Shown here: positions 1-12,830 of the stretch, piece by piece
Position numbering within the stretch: the stretch's first letter is position 1
Layout: each line of letters starts with the position of its first letter
The notes under the pieces: model-generated
Databases searched by the model: none
Told to the model about the DNA's origin: nothing
The model's input: only the letters and a program-made list of their open reading frames with translations
Assembly (NCBI GenBank): GCA_965153455.1
Contig: OZ234493.1
Span: forward strand, 32,664,213-32,728,212
Direction of reading: 5' to 3'
Origin: Sphagnum compactum
Lineage: Eukaryota; Bryophyta; Sphagnopsida; Sphagnales
DNA length: 64,000 nucleotides
Position numbers and translations under genes: made by a program

Positions 1-394
1 TGTGATTTGTTATTGGCAAAGGGAGGGGAAAACATACATACTAGATATCATTTTTAAAGAAAATTTTTATTAGATTTTCTAGTAAAAAAAATTCAAAATG
101 ACGTGTTTCAAAAAAACCATTGTGTCAATTTAGACAAGTTGATTTAGACCCATTGTTGTGACTAGGGTGATCTTTCTGGTTAGCAAAGTAAGAGACTATT
201 TGATTGGTCATTTTCATTAATAAATAGTGAACCATTTGATTGATCAAAAGTTCACCTAAATTTAAATCATTTTTTGGATTATTATTTAAAATATTTTAAA
301 ATAGGTAGATAGTAAATAGGTTTAGGTAGGTCATAAAAATGCAAGGAGGTTGTGGTAAGCATAGCCTAACCTACTTAATTACTTTAGTCTTATA

Positions 395-470
395 ATTTAC
401 AAGTATTAAAAATTGAACCCTTCACTTGCACAATTGAACCAAGTCTTTACCAATGGGCTACACCTTCAAA
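395..470 (-). repeat. tRNA-like module (box A/box B), copy 1
   Basis: Read on the minus strand it has a box A-like word (TAGCCCATTGG) followed about 40 bases later by GGTTCAATT, a partial box B. It aligns with the clearer tRNA-like block at 35,141-35,205. It does not fold into a complete tRNA, so it is a tRNA-derived repeat rather than a tRNA gene. Confidence 0.45.
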
Positions 471-539
471 AGGTGACAAATTTTGTCAAGTTTTTTTATT
501 TCACATCATTATTCATGTAAGGAAGAAAATTAGGTTATT

Positions 540-800
540 AATAAGTAGGCGAAGGAGGTTAAAGGAGGTAAGTGTCGGTGCATAAGTAGATCTATGTATA
601 AGGTGGGCAAAATTAGGTAGGTAGGTAGACCTAAGTTATATCTATTTAGCTTAAATAGTAGGTAGGTAAGTATGTAGGTAAGTAGATAGCCTAAACTACC
701 TACTTATTTAGGTATGTTTACTTAGCCTAGGTAGTAACTAGGTAAGTAAGTAAGTACATGTAGGTAGGTAGGTAGACCTAGGCTATTTACTTAACTTAGG
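540..800. repeat. degenerate (TAGG)n tetranucleotide array
   Basis: Runs of taggtaggtagg interrupted by aagt, cctaagt and attt blocks. The same word makes up the arrays at 32.0-32.7, 42.4-43.3, 44.1-44.5 and 63.8-64.0 kb. Confidence 0.85.
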
Positions 801-860
801 TAATAACCAATGTTGGGTGGTTCTTTAGTATTTTTGAGAACAGCTAGGTCCAAGTATTAG

Positions 861-2660
861 ATTGTTTTGAAAGACATGACCCAATTTTTTTTAAAAATTC
901 ATTTTCATCTTTTAAAGACCTAGGCAGGGTTTCAAAAATTTGCAAACAATAATTTCACCCGGTCAAAGTGTCGATTCTCAAACATCTTATACCAGTCGAT
1001 TTTCAAAACCAATTTTCACATACCGGTTATTATTAATTTTATAACTTAGGATTTGTTGTCAATATGAGTTTAATTCATCCATTCCCATTAGGTTCATTTT
1101 ATGGTGTTATTGAATTGATTATTTATCCAACATTGATTTCATGACTATAAGAAATATGGCTAAAATTCATCCATTTAATTTACATCAACTAAAAATAAAA
1201 TTAATCAATTGAAACTCATCAATTTGGATTAATTATTCACCAGGTTAACATAAGATTCACCCATGTAAATAAAAAAATTCCACTTCATTATATCCATTTA
1301 TATGATTCATTTTTATCCAACTCGGTGAAATACTATATTCATGTATATCAATCTAACTTGCTTGGCTATAGTTTATTATTGTTTTCGATGGAGGTAAAAC
1401 ACTATTGTTATGTAATAGGAAAAAGTAGAAGAAAAAAAGAAGAAAAAAAAAAAACCAAAATAATAATAATTCTTTAAAAGGGGAATGTAAACAATTAGGG
1501 GGAAAAGAAAGGCAATGTTAATGACAATTGTGATTTCCTTGGAAAACAAAACATATCGTAACATCAACACAACATCAAGAACAATATGAAAAAAAACAAA
1601 TCAAAGGTTTTATGGGAAATGTACCTACTAGAAAGAGAGAAATATATTGCACTATTGTAAACCCTAAATTGTACACCATTAAAAGAAGTGAGAAAGAACA
1701 CACAAAACGAAACAACAACAATGAGAAAAACAAATAGAGGGGGTCTAAAGGGAGCATATTTGCTTGAGTGATGGAGCAAGGTAGGGAGTTGGGCCAACAA
1801 AGTTCAAGATGAGAGAAGATGGGTTGGGGGAGGGGGTGAGGCAAGGGGGTTCACAAGCTAAAGACCAACATCCATGAACACTAGTTTGTTACCTATAGAT
1901 AGGGAATTGTGTGTTTGTAAAGTGGAGTGAATCATGTGCAACAACTAACTAACTACAAGGTGGCAAGTGCAAGCCATAGTACAAGATCATTCTACTTCTC
2001 TCATCCTTCACCATAAGGTTGAAAATTCATCCTTCAATACAAGGATGAAAAATGTAATGAAGAAGTTTGTGCCAAAGACTGCAATAGTACGAAATCACTA
2101 TACTTTTTCATCCTTCAACCGATGAAATAATAATAAAGGGTTTGCTTAATTCAGTCCCTTATGTGCCATAGTGATTTTCCAATGACTTTTTGATAACCAT
2201 ATATGAACCTGACAAACTTTATTACAAGAAGAAAGCATCGAAAGGAAAGGAAAACACAAAGTACTCGAGTCTAGGAGCATCCCAAGCTCTGTTATACCAT
2301 TGAAAAATAATTAATTGTGGGAATAATTAATTGTTTCTGTGGAAATAATTAGTTGTGGAAAAATTTAATTATTTCGACAGAAACTGTTGATTGTTAGGTT
2401 TCGGGTACAATAATAATAAGTTACGGAATGTTTTAATGACCTTCTAGAGCTGTTCTTCCGATGCAGAATGTGTAGGGTAAAGCCCTGGGAGCAGGACATT
2501 TACAGCCTAGACACCGAGGCCCCGGAAATGCACAATTGAAATGCATCCCTGCCCAGCTCAGATTGATTTCCTTCCTTTTCAGTTGTTAATGACATACCTA
2601 TTCCCCCAACCCGCATGCACCAAATAGGAGGATACAGGTTTGGAGATGGGAGGATTGGGA
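861..2660. other. AT-rich intergenic DNA, no gene recognised
   Basis: Short reading frames on the minus strand at 1.38-1.85 kb are T-rich, low in complexity and without recognisable domains; I do not regard them as genes. No repeat structure stands out. Confidence 0.6.
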
Positions 2661-2691
2661 TTAGGGTTTAGGGTTTTACCCTAAACCCTAA
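2661..2691. repeat. palindromic plant-type telomere words
   Basis: TTAGGGTTTAGGGT is followed by a 3-base T spacer and its exact reverse complement, giving 14-bp perfect arms of the plant TTTAGGG telomere unit in inverted orientation. Confidence 0.85.
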
Positions 2692-3259
2692 AAACTTAAG
2701 AGGAAGAAAACCATCACGTAATCCCTCCCTATGGTTCCATTCATTCAATCATTCATGGAAAATTTGAATATTAAAAAAAAAGAAAATTTGTTCATGGGTT
2801 TTGCCCTGGGGGGTGAATTGTGTTGGTTGGGAAGAATGCTATTAATTTTCCCTTTTGCTTTGCACTCCTGACAAAGATACTTTGTCAGTCAGTGACCGTG
2901 CACAAATGGACAAGCAAAAATCAGCAAAATTCTCAGAACATCCATCCAACCGACCCACTTCACTAGCCAGCCAGCCACCCACCCACCCACCGCCTTACCT
3001 CTGAATAAACAAGAACCACAAGGGCTGGGGGGCTCGAATACAAGAAGAGAAAAAATGATGACAAAAATACTCGGCTTCTCAATTAATAATAGGGACCAAC
3101 TGTCTGCAGTCTGCATCTCATCCGGAACAAGCTTGGCTTATTGGCAAACGGTCAAAATCCAATACCGTAGTAGTAGTACAGGGGCAGCTTCAACACATGT
3201 CTGTCAAATAATTAATTAATTTTGAAGACTCCATGTCAAATTTTAAAAAAATAAAAAAT

Positions 3260-3290
<31 letters not shown>

Positions 3291-4130
3291 TCCAAGAGAT
3301 TCTTTATTTTCCTTCACAAAATGTGCTTGCATGGGGGAAGCATACCTGTTGTTAGAAAATTAGTTCCACTAATTTACTTGTGTGGGCGCATCTCAAAGTT
3401 CAATTTTGTTGTTGTTTTGCAATTGAGACTCTTTTTATTGGTATATATACAAACGATATGGAGAGTGCTAATTTCTCCGTAAATCTTTTATTTTGGGGGG
3501 TGGGGAGAGATGTGGGTTAGTAATGTTTTATACACCGTGGCATCTAGGCTGGTTAGGCACTAATTAATCCAGAAATAGCTAAAAAATTCTGAAAAAATAT
3601 GTGCCGTACCATGTCAAAAAAATCTCTCAAAGCACAAAAGCTTCATTATTTAGTATAATGGCAAATGATATATTTTGTAAAAAAAACATTACGGCTGAAC
3701 ATAGCTGACAAAATAAAAAAATAAAAATTTATTAGGCACTCTGTTGCTGAACCAGCCTACCGATGAGGATATTCATCTCTATTCGGAGAAGGCAACTGAA
3801 CTGTTGAATTTTGTAAAGTTTGAGCTGACGGAATTCTATTCTGGTTAATTTCTCAGACCATTTTCTTTTTCAATTAATTTTGTTGAGATTGTAGTCGTTG
3901 AAAACTGGACAGAGCCCCCCACACACACATACATACACTCCACCTGAGAAGGTCTTCTTCAATACATACAGCGAACTGAACCGAACCACCCATCTCTTGC
4001 AGGTATGTCCAGGGTGTGTCCGACAAATCACCACCAATGTCACCATTTAACGTGCATGTTGTTGGTAGAAGTGGTGTACACTCTTATTTAGTCCTGGGCG
4101 GTGAGTGGTTATGGAACACTCGGACCAGAG
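2692..4130. other. intergenic DNA with an (AT)n microsatellite
   Basis: An (AT) run of about 28 bases lies at 3,263-3,290. The stretch 3,178-3,236 is repeated almost word for word at 11,051-11,108 (a shared core around 'cagcttcaacacatgtctgt' and 'aataattaattaatt'), so it is a dispersed repeat. No gene seen. Confidence 0.65.
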
Positions 4131-4137
4131 CTTCTTA

Positions 4138-4164
4138 GGGGGGGGTTGGGTTTGGGGGGGGGGT
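4138..4164. repeat. G-run cluster, G-quadruplex-capable
   Basis: Two long G runs flank a GGG, separated by TT and TTT. These tracts meet the usual four-tract G-quadruplex pattern when the long runs are split. Confidence 0.7.
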
Positions 4165-4954
4165 GTTATTTATTTATTTAGTGTCTTCTTCCGTGTGTGT
4201 TCATGTGTTTTGTTGTCTTTGAAATTTTAAAGTCGGACATGGAGCTAGATTCTAGGAGCCAGCCAAAACAGTCTCCTAAACCCTAAAACCCCGTCAAGCT
4301 GAAATGCGTTTAGGGCTACTATGTTCACCCAATATTCCGTATCGGAATTATGATGCATTCACACTTGATGTTAAGTCAGTGTTAAATGGAAATCTAGGTG
4401 GTATCCTAAGTGGCACCCATTGTTAAATGCGCGATCAAACTTAAAGTTCAGGGAATGTTAGCTTAACATAAAATTTTCATGGTAAGTAGGTTTTAGTCCT
4501 AAATGACTAGTAGCATGATGGTAGGGGACTCAATATTAGAGTCCCTAACACCAAGTGTGAACACACCTTAAATAGTAGTGGGTGATTGCAAAGAAATCTA
4601 GAGCTAATACATGGAATTTAATTTGAATTCTAATGTTAAATTTGGACTACTCAGAGACCCTGGTTTAGTGTAGGAATGGGATATCTATAAATGTTTTTAA
4701 AAAGTCAAAAGAAGAAAGAAGTTGAGAGTTTAACCATGGTACCAGAGTAGGTGCCAAAAGTTCACCCAAAGCCACCCAAAGGGCTACCTAGAGATGAGAA
4801 CTCACTCCAAAAAGACAACTCACTTCAGACAAGAGTTGCAGATAAGATGGTTAATATAATGTAAACCTACTCAACTTTATTGCAAGAAAACAATAAGACG
4901 AGAAACAGAATGGACAAAAGGAAAAAGACAAGAGCTAAGGTTGAAAAAGCATAA

Positions 4955-5070
4955 TGTAAACCATACTAGCTAACCAAGGTTAAAAAAAAGAACAATGCAA
5001 AACCAAACCATACTAGCTAACCAAGGTTAACAAAAGAACAATGAAAAACCAAACCATACTAGCAAGCCAG
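4955..5070. repeat. tandem duplication, ~55 bp unit, about 2.5 copies
   Basis: The phrase 'accatactagctaaccaagg' followed by 'ttaa(c/a)aaaagaacaatg' recurs three times with small changes. Confidence 0.8.
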
Positions 5071-6103
5071 AGCATACATTGAGATCATTACGACTCATCA
5101 TATACCTATGGCTACCATTAGGTCGGATGGATGGATGTCGTATGTGGGTGTGAATGGTGGGTCAACCGGATGGTTTTAGGATTCCATTACATAATAATTC
5201 GCCTTGCAACAGCCTCTACGATCGATTAACATTTAATAAATCTTCATGCAATTAGCAAATCTTCATGCTATTGCAAGTTCATATACTTAGTTGGGGAGTG
5301 GGAGGGGAGGGAGCTCTGGGGTAAGGCAGATGGGTGTCTCTCCAGTGCTCACATGCTCATCGCTGTTGCTTGTCTGCTATATCTTCTGGATTGGGGATTG
5401 TTTCTGTTTTCAGGCCAGCCGCCCAGTTTCTGAGAATGACAAAGGATCCTTGCACAGTAGTATCAGTGCCCGTCCGTCCGTCTGTCCCTCTGCTATGCTT
5501 TGCTCTGGGATATGACAAGATTCACATTGTTGTTAACAAAAAATAAAAATCAATCGAAGCATCAGTTGCTCTGCTCTTCTCTTCCTTGTTCCGATATGAC
5601 AAGTCAGCTATGACAAGATCCACACATTGCCGTTAACAAAAAATAAAAATCAATCAAAACAAATCAGTTGCTTCGGCTTCTTAGGGAAGTGTGCATGGTG
5701 ATCACTGACTATTGTTTTTCTGGTACTAATTGGATGGAGAAAATTTCGTGTGGAGAAAATTCTTGCAGCCGTATCACTAGCTCTTATTGTTGAGTACATC
5801 AAGTTGAACGTGAGAGTTTTTACTGAGTTTTTATTTACTTTTTGGGGTGTTTTTCCCCACCTTCTGGGAAGGAATTTTTGTTCGATGTTAAAGTGACGAT
5901 CATCCATCCATAGGAAAATGTCCAAAATGTGACCATTGTCCATGAGAGGAGAATGTGAAAAAATTGGCGATCATCCATCGGAAGATTTAGCCAACTCTGG
6001 CTATAAACCAGACATGATGCACAACCTTTTTTTTTAATCATTCTTTTATATTTTTGGCTACTCACTTAAAATCAAAATTAAAAATTTGGAAAATAATTCC
6101 CAG
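5071..6103. repeat. intergenic DNA with a ~100-bp duplication
   Basis: The block 'gttaacaaaaaataaaaatc' with its flanks (gatatgacaag... upstream, ...atcagttgct downstream) occurs at about 5,508-5,575 and again at 5,605-5,675. Short frames at 5.3-5.5 and 5.65-6.06 kb have no recognisable domain. No gene called. Confidence 0.65.
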
Positions 6104-6150
6104 CCCCCCCCCCCCCCCCCCCCCCCCTCCCCTCCCCTCCCCTCCCCTCT
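6104..6150. repeat. poly-C run followed by (TCCCC)n
   Basis: About 24 consecutive C residues then several TCCCC units. The complementary strand is strongly G-quadruplex-capable and this strand i-motif-capable. Confidence 0.9.
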
Positions 6151-8557
6151 CACTTTTGGCAATTAATAACCTAGTAAATCACTTCATTTCTGAATTGTTA
6201 ATTTATTTTTTAGCGAAATTTCACCGATAAAAAATGGCTCACTTTTGCCCACATGGGGTGCACCACTTTTTCCAACCCAAAAAATCATTCTAGCCTCAAG
6301 TGTTTGCCTCTTCCCTTGTTCAAAGAACTAAGGCACCTTATTACAACTTTAATAGACCCCAATAGAGGGTATGGGTGGAGTTGCTCTAACTGCATCTCCA
6401 ACTGAAGGCAACGAAAAAGTGTACATGAGCAATTTAGTGCTACTACGCACAAACAACAAATAGAGTGCACCATAATGGTTGGCCGCACCTTCAATAAAAC
6501 ACCAGCATTGTGACGTCTCACATCAAGCTCTGCGATTTGGTGGAGGAAACTAAGATTGGGAGAAGACCTTGTAGACTAGTAAACCACATGAACTTGTTGT
6601 CATGTGTGAATTTTGTCACATGCAACCATGTTGGTAATGCTAGAACCCAATGTTTTGTTGTAGTCACAATAACAAGGAAATGAAAGAACTTTGTGGTGGA
6701 GGAGGAAAAACAATTTATATTGATTGGTCTTGCATGTGTCACAAGACCTTATCATTGATAGAAGAATGAAAGTGTTTTGGGAGCACAACACTACACACAA
6801 CAACAATTGACATGCAAATTGTGGGGAGCAACCAACTTGAAGTTTGAAAACAAAGTGAGAATGCATCAAGCACAACATCACAAAATTTTGTAGCAATTAC
6901 CAAGTTGTGTTTGGCTTCAACAAAAGTGACATTTCTAGTGAATATACATTGCAAAAAACACTAGAGCTTTACAAATCCAAGCGCATTGCACAATCTTTAA
7001 CCCCTACACTCTCTCCAACACCTATGATGTTGCCCCTACTTGCATCAACACATTGACCTACATGTGCTTCAAACAACACAAACAAAATTTAAACAAAGGT
7101 TACAATTTTGAATGATGATACCATATCCATACATAGTAGCTTCAAGCAAGCCAAAATTTGTGGGGTTCTTGTTTTCAAACAAACTTGTTGAAGGCCTACA
7201 TGGCCCACAAATGTAATATGGAGCTTTGCAATATTTGAAATGCACTTGAAATTGTTTGGGAATTCTCACCACTTTAGTGTCTTCCATGAAATGTTCAAGA
7301 TTGCAATCCCCTAAAATCCTATTTCACATTTACAATCTCTTTTCAAATTACCTTTGAATCGACCTCCAATTTCACCAAAATTCACAAAATTGAAGACCAT
7401 AGCATTATTTTCATCACAAGAAAAAAAAAAAAAACAACATTTGAAAAATATGTTGTATGCACAAAAACCATGAAACATGATGTAGAAACGTTTTGCTTTG
7501 TGTGAGCATGTGTCTTGTTCTTAGTTTTTTCTAGCCTTCATGAAGATGACAAGGATCATTAGATCCTCGTTTGCTATGCCAATTCATTGTTGGAGTTCAA
7601 AACCCTTCTTACAATAACCAAGCTACAGGATCACCATCTAGGTATGCACATTCAAATTGCCAATTTATGGTATCATTGTTGGAGGTGCTCTAAGTTTAAC
7701 TATACCCTTTATAACATTTATTAAATGTATGCCCAAATACTTAACACATTATGTTAATTGTATGCATTAATTATTATTATAACATTTAACATATTGTGTT
7801 AATTATTTCTCAATCCACACCCAAAACATGAAAATTGGGATTGGATAAGGTGAGAGATTGTTTGAGTGCAACCACTTGATTATACATGATTAGTCAAGAA
7901 CAATCATTTTGGCATTCAATGCCTTCTACAAACATTGGATCTTGTGTACATTTATCAACACACTTCTCTAATAATATATTGAAATCCATATATTCACCCC
8001 AAGACCAAGATGAATCAACACCTACAGTAGTACTTTCTTGAGTAAGGCCTCTTGGAGTTAATAATTAATGGATGAAATGTTAAATTTGGACTTAAAGACC
8101 TTAATTTAGTCTAGGGATGGGATATGTATAATATTTTTTTAAAATTAAAAAAATTGGGGTTTTTACTAGTGTTGGCCAACTATTGTTTTTTAAAAAAAAT
8201 TCTAGGTAGGTTATTTTTTGATTTTTTTGGGACCACACATATTATCAATATCAATATTTTTTTGGGTGCTGGGTAAAGTTATCGAATAATTGACTGAGAA
8301 CCCTTGGTTATAGAGATTTAAAAGAATAATAATAATAATAATAATAATAATTACTATTTTTTTAAAAAAATTTTGGTTTTGTATTAATGTTTAAAGATTG
8401 ATAACCTACTTGAATGATAATCAGATAATTTGGGTAGGTTATTATATTTTGAAAATTCAATATCAGGCAGTTCTCAATTTAGCTGGTTATATAAAAAAAC
8501 AATAATAAACTTGATAACTGGGTGAAGACTCAATAACCAGCCAACACACTAGTTTTT
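6151..8557. other. AT-rich intergenic DNA, no gene recognised
   Basis: Minus-strand frames at 6.3-7.3 kb of up to about 98 codons show no domain I recognise and overlap one another. An (AAT)n run lies at about 8,323-8,350. Confidence 0.55.
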
Positions 8558-8734
8558 ACCAGTGTTGTACTGGTATAGAGGGAGCAAGTTAGGTATATAG
8601 TACTGGTCCTTACAAGCACCCAACTAGTAAGGACCAGAGACAATACCCGCATCATACCAGGCAAAAATCAGCCTTGGACCCAATACCAGTACCCGACTGG
8701 TATGTGAAGAGGGACATACCAGTACAACACTGGT
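8558..8734. mobile_element. MITE-like element with 19-bp perfect inverted ends
   Basis: ACCAGTGTTGTACTGGTAT at 8,558-8,576 is matched by its exact reverse complement at 8,716-8,734. The interior carries a second inverted pair (tggtcctta/taaggacca), so the whole 177 bp can fold. No coding capacity. A clear target-site duplication is not visible. Confidence 0.65.
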
Positions 8735-9269
8735 CTTTGGTTTTTAACCATGGTATCTGTGTAGTCTTTGGTTTGCCCAAGGCCCCCCAACCAACACTGG
8801 TTTGCAGACTAACATGAAGTCAGTACACTTCATGTCAGTCTCTAAACCGAACCGCAATCGTATATGTACTTTAGTTACCCTTGGCCACTTTGACACATGT
8901 TTTTTGAATACTTATTTAATTAATTAAGTTTGAGGATATCAAAATGATATATTCCCAAAATATCCCATCAGATTCTTTATTTCCCTCCAGATAATAAATA
9001 TTTTTGAAATTTTTTGGGTGAAAAATTTCAACATAGTTCTGAAAATAATATGGTTGGTGTCAAACTGGCCCAGGTTTCAGTATATTAAAAATATTGAGTT
9101 TCGGTATTTCGTACCCAGATTTAATAAAATTTCCTTACTTTGCGGATACCACCGAAAGAGGGAATAGGGGGTGAAACAGAGGGTGACTTTATGGATAACT
9201 CTATTATGTTTATTGCTAATAGCAAGGGTTCTTCCTCACTCACATTCAACACATTCATTGTAAAGTATT
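8735..9269. other. AT-rich intergenic DNA, nothing recognised
   Basis: No long frame, tandem repeat or hairpin stands out. Confidence 0.5.
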
Positions 9270-9660
9270 CATTCTAGACCGTTTTAACTTGTGGAGCAAT
9301 GAACACTTGTGCATTTTGACCATGTTTTGTTCCAATACAACAATAAAGAGCATAACAACCTCTCCGTATGTTGATGATAGATTCAAACTAAAGTGGTTTG
9401 CCAAGCATAGGGGGAAGGATGTCAGAATTGCTAGAGTATACTGGGGCCCTTCTGCACAAGTAGTTCCCAGTTCCACACACTCAAATGGGGATGAGGAAAA
9501 TCCATTCTACAGAAACGGGTATTGAGCTTATCGTTCTTGAGCACCCATCAATTAGTGAGTCCCACCTCAACCGTCGCCTTCAAAGGGCCGTAGTGAACCA
9601 GCACCTACCAGGGTACCATGAAGGATGGATGGTAAGTGGTCAGGAAACAGTTCTTCGGTG
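9270..9660 (+). pseudogene. broken coding fragment of unknown family
   Basis: Two plus-strand frames look protein-like and abut. The first (from 9,289) encodes ...DDRFKLKWFAKHRGKDVRIA... and stops just after 9,520. The second runs on in another frame (...ETGIELIVLEHPSISESHL...) to about 9,676. Reading across a single-base shift near 9,510-9,520 gives one continuous sequence of mixed composition, unlike the low-complexity frames around it. A GT donor-like site (ggatg/gtaagt) lies at about 9,630. I do not recognise the family; it may be a transposon exon or an orphan exon of a dead gene. Confidence 0.35.
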
Positions 9661-9676
9661 CATTTCAGGTCCCTAG

Positions 9677-12600
9677 CTAACCATGGTGGTCAGCTCAGTT
9701 GCTTGTGTTGGGTACCTACCTCTCAGCCCCATTTGAAGGTTTTACCCAGGGAGTATTCCAAAATTTTGAGGAAAAAATTAGGTCAATTTTGTAGGTGACT
9801 GAAAGAGGAAGGCGGGTATGAGGGAAAATGGTCCAATAAAAAGAAAGACTAACAAGAAGAGAAGAGTTGGAATTATGAATGTGAATTTTGTTACTATATC
9901 CTCTTGACAATGATTTCGCACCCCCTCCTTTTTTACCTTGAAAATTAAATTGATAAATTTGAAAGAAAAAGCAGGTACCCCCCAAAGAAACCCATATTGC
10001 ATTCCAAGGATCTGCTTTGGTGGGCCATGAAATTATTTTACCTACCACCGAAAGGTATTCTTCCATGTACCCAAAACAAATAGAAAGGGTACAAAAGAAG
10101 AAAAAATTTCACCTTTACTAAAATGCACTTCCATCATGCCAACCACCAGACCGATGGATGGCTGGCTGGAGTCTCAAAGTCTCAAGCCTTTGACGTGCTC
10201 AGAGTCTACTTTGGCATCGCCATGACAACGAACCAGGGCAGAGGAAGTGAATGAATGATAAGGGCACGCACAAAAAGATTCCGAGACCCCAGGGTTATAT
10301 TATTTATTTGATAAAAAATTTAAAAAACATTTTTCTTACTTTTTTTCATTACAAAATGTGAGTGCAATTCATTAGTTCCTATTCACTAAACCAATGGATT
10401 CACTGCATCCCCACTAGATCCCAGTCATTGAAACAAAATGAATTCACTCAAAGTACACTTTTGAGTACACTTTTGTTGTAGTACTGAACTCCACATGGCC
10501 CTAGAAGATAAGCATACCAAACTTTGGCCTGTTTCTGAATGCATCAAAGATCTCCACCTTCCAAGGGCACAGCCAGTAAAGCTTGGTAAGTTTACAGCTT
10601 AGAACAACTTGAGAACTTTGAAGATCTAGCTAGAACATCCCAAATGTTTTAGGAACATAAGAATATTCCATGAGGACATCACAGTAGCACCTTCGAAACT
10701 CATGAAATACTCAATTCATGAGGAGTCACACCCACAAAATATATTTGAGAACACATATGTGAACCCCGAGTTGAGTATAAGAGGACCGATCCCATCTTAC
10801 ACATATCAACAAAATTTGAACCCGACCACCAAGCAATGCACATGTTTGGGCTGGGTGGCTGGGTTTTGCCCCTGCCTGGCTTAATACATACCCAGCAGAC
10901 TCCTTCCTGACATCCCTGAGGGACACTATGCAGAGCAGCAATGGTGGCCTTCGTGTTCTGAAAGAGAGAACCTGAACATAGTATGTAATAAATTTACCAC
11001 ATTTTTCAGTCAAAAGTGCTTCCAAAATAGAACCTGAACACATACTGCATTCCAGGGGCAGCTTCAACACATGTCTGTCCAATAATTAATTAATTATAAA
11101 GATTCCATGTTGGAAAATTGAAATTTCCTGAATATTTCAGAAGATTCTCTATTTTTCACCCAAAAAAGATCTTTGAGAAAAATGTGTATTTGCAAATTTC
11201 AAGATTTTTACAAATAATCTTATTAATTAATGTGGAAGCTGACAAGGTAGTATGATATGGGTAAAATGTAGTACAAATTATTCAGAAAAGCTGTTCTGAA
11301 ATAGAACCTGAAGTTCACCCTCACCCTCTCTTGTGCTGCTGAAGCATTTAGTTTTTCAAAATGCCCCCCAATATGTGCAGAGGACAGATTCTGGTTAATA
11401 ACATGCCAGATAAACTCAAAAACTCTGCTGGTGCTTCATTTTGGATGTGATAAATAATTGGTAGAGGCCCAAATAGTGAGTGTGGGTGGTGCTCTTCTAC
11501 TGTAAAACCTGAACAATTTCGGCATAAATTAAATTATTTTTGTTCTGTCAAAAAAATTTAAAATTATTTGTTACTAGTGTCAAAAAATTTATAAAATTAA
11601 AAATCTGCAAGATTTCCACTGTCAAATTTGAACCAGAGAAAGTTCCTGGTCTTAAGATTGAGACCGTCTAGACACACTAAACCGTCTTATAAACTGAAAA
11701 ATAAAAATGACTGTGCTTATTATTTATATAACAATTATCCACCAAAAATTTCAGAATGAAAAAACCAAGTGCCAAAGTTAAGATTTAAAATTGAATTAAT
11801 TATTCAACAGTTTGTTGCCAAATCTGATCCAGAAATACGGTATTAGTTTTGGAACATGAATCCAAAATTTTCTTTCACTTTGATTGTGGTAATGTTGCTA
11901 AAGAGAATCCAAACATCTATGTACCTACCTTTTCTTACCCTGGCATATTTTTGGCTGCCAGTTTTTAACTGTATAAGATGCTGCATTCAAGTTATTGTTC
12001 CATGGTATCATCTTTTATGCACTTAATGCACATTTAGGAGAACAAGGGGTGTGTCACACTGTGGCCTTGCCATTTACATTAAAAAGTATCTTAAGGCCCG
12101 AGAAGAATTATGGAAACTCAAATATTTTCACCATGCAAAAATATTATCTTCAAAAAGTCCTCTAAAAGGAACCAAAATCCCTCAAGATATTATAACTTTA
12201 TTACTAATCTCAAGTTTCAACACAAGCCAAAAATATCATCTTTCAAAAATCCTCCTGTAAAAATAGATCTATTATTACCTAGGGGCAAAGTCCCTTAAGC
12301 TACTATACTCTATAATGAATCTAAACACAAATATCCTTGCCTACCAAGGCCAATAAAGTAAAGTTACAGCTGTGGAAATGGATGTATGGGTGGGGAGTTT
12401 ACACTTATAAGGGCACACTTTACACAAGGAGTCAAGGCCAATGTTCCAACTCAAATCAAGCATTTCCTATTGGTGCAAAAGTTGAAATCAGCCCCCAAGG
12501 GCTTTTTTTTACACTAGGAGTCAAGGCTGAAATAGAAAAAATCTTTTCAATCTGCCCCAAGATATTAAATAAATGCTGAACTTTATGTATGGCCTTGTAT

Positions 12601-12830
12601 TGGATCCAAGGTTGAAAAAAAGGATACCATCAAATTTGGGAAGCCAATTTGCAACTCTTATTAGAGCCAATGTTTCAGCATTTATCAATATCCTGACATC
12701 AATGTTTCTAGCATTTATTAGTAACTTGGGGCCAAACAACTAGCCCAAATTGAATGATGGAATCTTTTGGCTCCTTCTTAAAGAGATACATTTAGTGAAT
12801 GTATTGCAACTATTGGGAGGGCTGGCCTTG
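9677..12830. other. intergenic DNA with dispersed repeats, no gene recognised
   Basis: Contains the second copy of the 3.2 kb dispersed repeat (11,051-11,108) and a stretch near 10,490-10,550 that recurs near 15,293-15,340 ('gataccaaactttggcc' type). Minus-strand frames at 9.7-10.1 and 10.7-11.1 kb have no recognisable domain. Confidence 0.5.

Larger units (their letters stand above)
1..860 (-). repeat. CACTA-like composite repeat, copy 1 (partial)
   Basis: This stretch matches the reverse complement of 35.08-35.62 kb in order and wording: a 'gacaagttgatttagac' subterminal stretch (about 130-150), a 'ccatttgattg' motif (about 230), a short TAGG run (about 300-335), a tRNA-like block (395-470) and then a long TAGG array (540-800). 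The low-coordinate end lies at or before base 1 and no CACTA terminus is visible, so the copy is partial. No open coding frame is seen. Homology to the 35 kb copy is seen by eye; membership of one family is inferred. Confidence 0.55.

Noticed and set aside
10726-11082. A 118-codon minus-strand frame
   Set aside because: Runs into a dispersed repeat also found at 3.2 kb; no domain and no splice context.
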